Made by a program: the position numbers and the translations under genes
DNA from: Micrococcales bacterium
GTDB lineage: Bacteria > Actinomycetota > Actinomycetes > Actinomycetales > Dermatophilaceae
Length of the DNA: 6,408 nucleotides
NCBI GenBank assembly: GCA_003157445.1
Contig: PMJN01000288.1
Location: 1-6,408 of the forward strand
Direction: 5' to 3'
Part shown: positions 5,648 through 6,408 of the stretch, piece after piece
Layout: every line of letters starts with the position of its first letter
Position numbering within the stretch: position 1 is the first letter of the stretch
The notes under the pieces: generated by a model
What the model saw: only the letters and a program-made list of their open reading frames with translations
Databases searched by the model: none
What the model was told of the DNA's origin: nothing

Positions 5648-6408
5648 GTGAACGCGATCCCTGGTTCGGACAGCGCCGGCCGGTCGAGCGGGGCCAGGAA
5701 ACACCTGGTCGAGTCCGAGGTGGACCAGCTCGTTCGAGCGATGGATGACTTCGTCGACCCGTCCCAGGAGTGGCGCCGGCTCTGCTCCGAACTGCTCGGC
5801 ACGTTCTTCCTTGTCCTGGTGGCAGCTGGCGGCGGCATGATGTCGCAAGCCTTCCCGAACACCATCAGTCGCACGGCGGCAGTGGTTGCACCGGGCCTGA
5901 TGGTCCTGGCCATCATCTTGTTCATGGGCAAGGTGTCCGGCGCGCACCTCAACCCTGCGGTGAGTATCGCGTTCGCCTTGCGTGGCGACTTTCCCTGGCG
6001 TCGGGTGCCCGGCTATGTCGTGGTCCAACTGGCCGGTGCCGCGCTGGCCGCATGGTTCCTGAAGGAGGTAGTGCGCGTCTCTGCGACCTACGGTTCCAAC
6101 TACCCGGCCTCTGGCTACTCCGCCTGGGATGCCTTCCTGATGGAAGCCGTGCTCACGCTGGGACTGGTGAGTGTGATCTTGGGGACCGCTTCGGGTGCCC
6201 AGAACCTCGGGATCGTCGGTGCCTTCGGTGTCGGTGCCTACATCGCTCTGGCCGGACTGTGGGGCAGCCCCATCTCCGGCGCGTCGATGAACCCGGCACG
6301 TACCCTCGGACCGGACCTGGTTGGCGGCGACTTCAGCGCCTACTGGGTATATATCGCTGGCCCGTTGGTCGGGGCCGTCCTGGCGGTCGGCTTCGCGTTC
6401 GTGCTGCG
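5648..6408 (+). CDS. Aquaporin / MIP-family channel, 3' end outside the window
   Basis: 253 codons are visible before the window ends. After a hydrophilic N-terminal extension of about 40 residues come the hydrophobic helices of the major intrinsic protein family. Both half-helix motifs are present: SGAHLNPAV (N102) and SGASMNPARTLGP (N215). The conserved helix-1 and helix-4 glutamates are E48 and E166. Counting back from the NPA motifs as in AQP1, the four selectivity-filter positions are P82, G203, A212 and R218, which is neither the classic water filter (Phe-His-x-Arg) nor the GlpF filter, so the permeant (water, a small polyol or another neutral solute) cannot be inferred. The GTG start has GGGAG eight bases upstream and is only five bases past the sulfatase remnant, implying co-transcription and perhaps translational coupling. 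The visible frame is intact. The missing C-terminus is probably short, since helix 6 is already under way. Confidence 0.93.
   Translation, partial: MNAIPGSDSAGRSSGARKHLVESEVDQLVRAMDDFVDPSQEWRRLCSELLGTFFLVLVAAGGGMMSQAFPNTISRTAAVVAPGLMVLAIILFMGKVSGAHLNPAVSIAFALRGDFPWRRVPGYVVVQLAGAALAAWFLKEVVRVSATYGSNYPASGYSAWDAFLMEAVLTLGLVSVILGTASGAQNLGIVGAFGVGAYIALAGLWGSPISGASMNPARTLGPDLVGGDFSAYWVYIAGPLVGAVLAVGFAFVL

Noticed and set aside
5519..6028. Minus-strand open frame antisense to the sulfatase tail and aquaporin start
   Set aside because: The plus strand encodes a recognisable sulfatase C-terminus and an MIP channel here, so the antisense frame is a shadow.

Overview
The window looks like chromosomal DNA from a high-GC Gram-positive bacterium (Actinobacteria). 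The base composition is GC-rich, GTG and TTG serve as start codons next to good Shine-Dalgarno sites, and the gene families present are typical of that phylum. I cannot name the genus. I see no rRNA, tRNA, CRISPR array, transposase or phage gene.

Layout. Positions 37-4298 carry three genes, all on the minus strand. Read in the direction of transcription they are a DUF2252-family gene (2811-4298), a PAP2-type phosphatase (1627-2229) and a second, closely related DUF2252 gene (37-1527). The PAP2 gene and the downstream DUF2252 gene are close enough to be one operon. The upstream DUF2252 gene is separated from them by a 567-bp gap containing a hairpin just past its stop codon. The two DUF2252 genes are same-orientation paralogs, about four residues in five identical by eye, and they flank the phosphatase gene.

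Positions 4299-5182 form a divergent intergenic region of almost 900 bp with no convincing gene. Next to the DUF2252 start it holds a 12-bp direct repeat (GGGTTTCCWCCC on the minus strand) lying between the ribosome site and the upstream leader. A related copy of this leader block lies about 220 bp further upstream, also ahead of a Shine-Dalgarno site.

Positions 5183-5642, plus strand, hold the wreck of a large arylsulfatase of the roughly 780-residue AtsA type. About 100 N-terminal residues, still including the formylglycine-type CSPTR motif, are joined out of frame to the last 50 or so residues, so about 630 codons are gone. Five bases later begins an intact-looking aquaporin (MIP channel) gene at 5648, which runs off the end of the window after 253 codons.

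No joint pathway can be proven. The DUF2252 proteins have kinase-like catalytic motifs but no established substrate. The PAP2 protein should be a membrane lipid phosphatase or related phosphoesterase. The sulfatase-aquaporin pair was probably an operon in which the first gene has died and the second has survived. The most interesting items are the sulfatase deletion remnant beside a live channel gene, the duplicated DUF2252 genes around PAP2, and the repeated leader element upstream of one of them.
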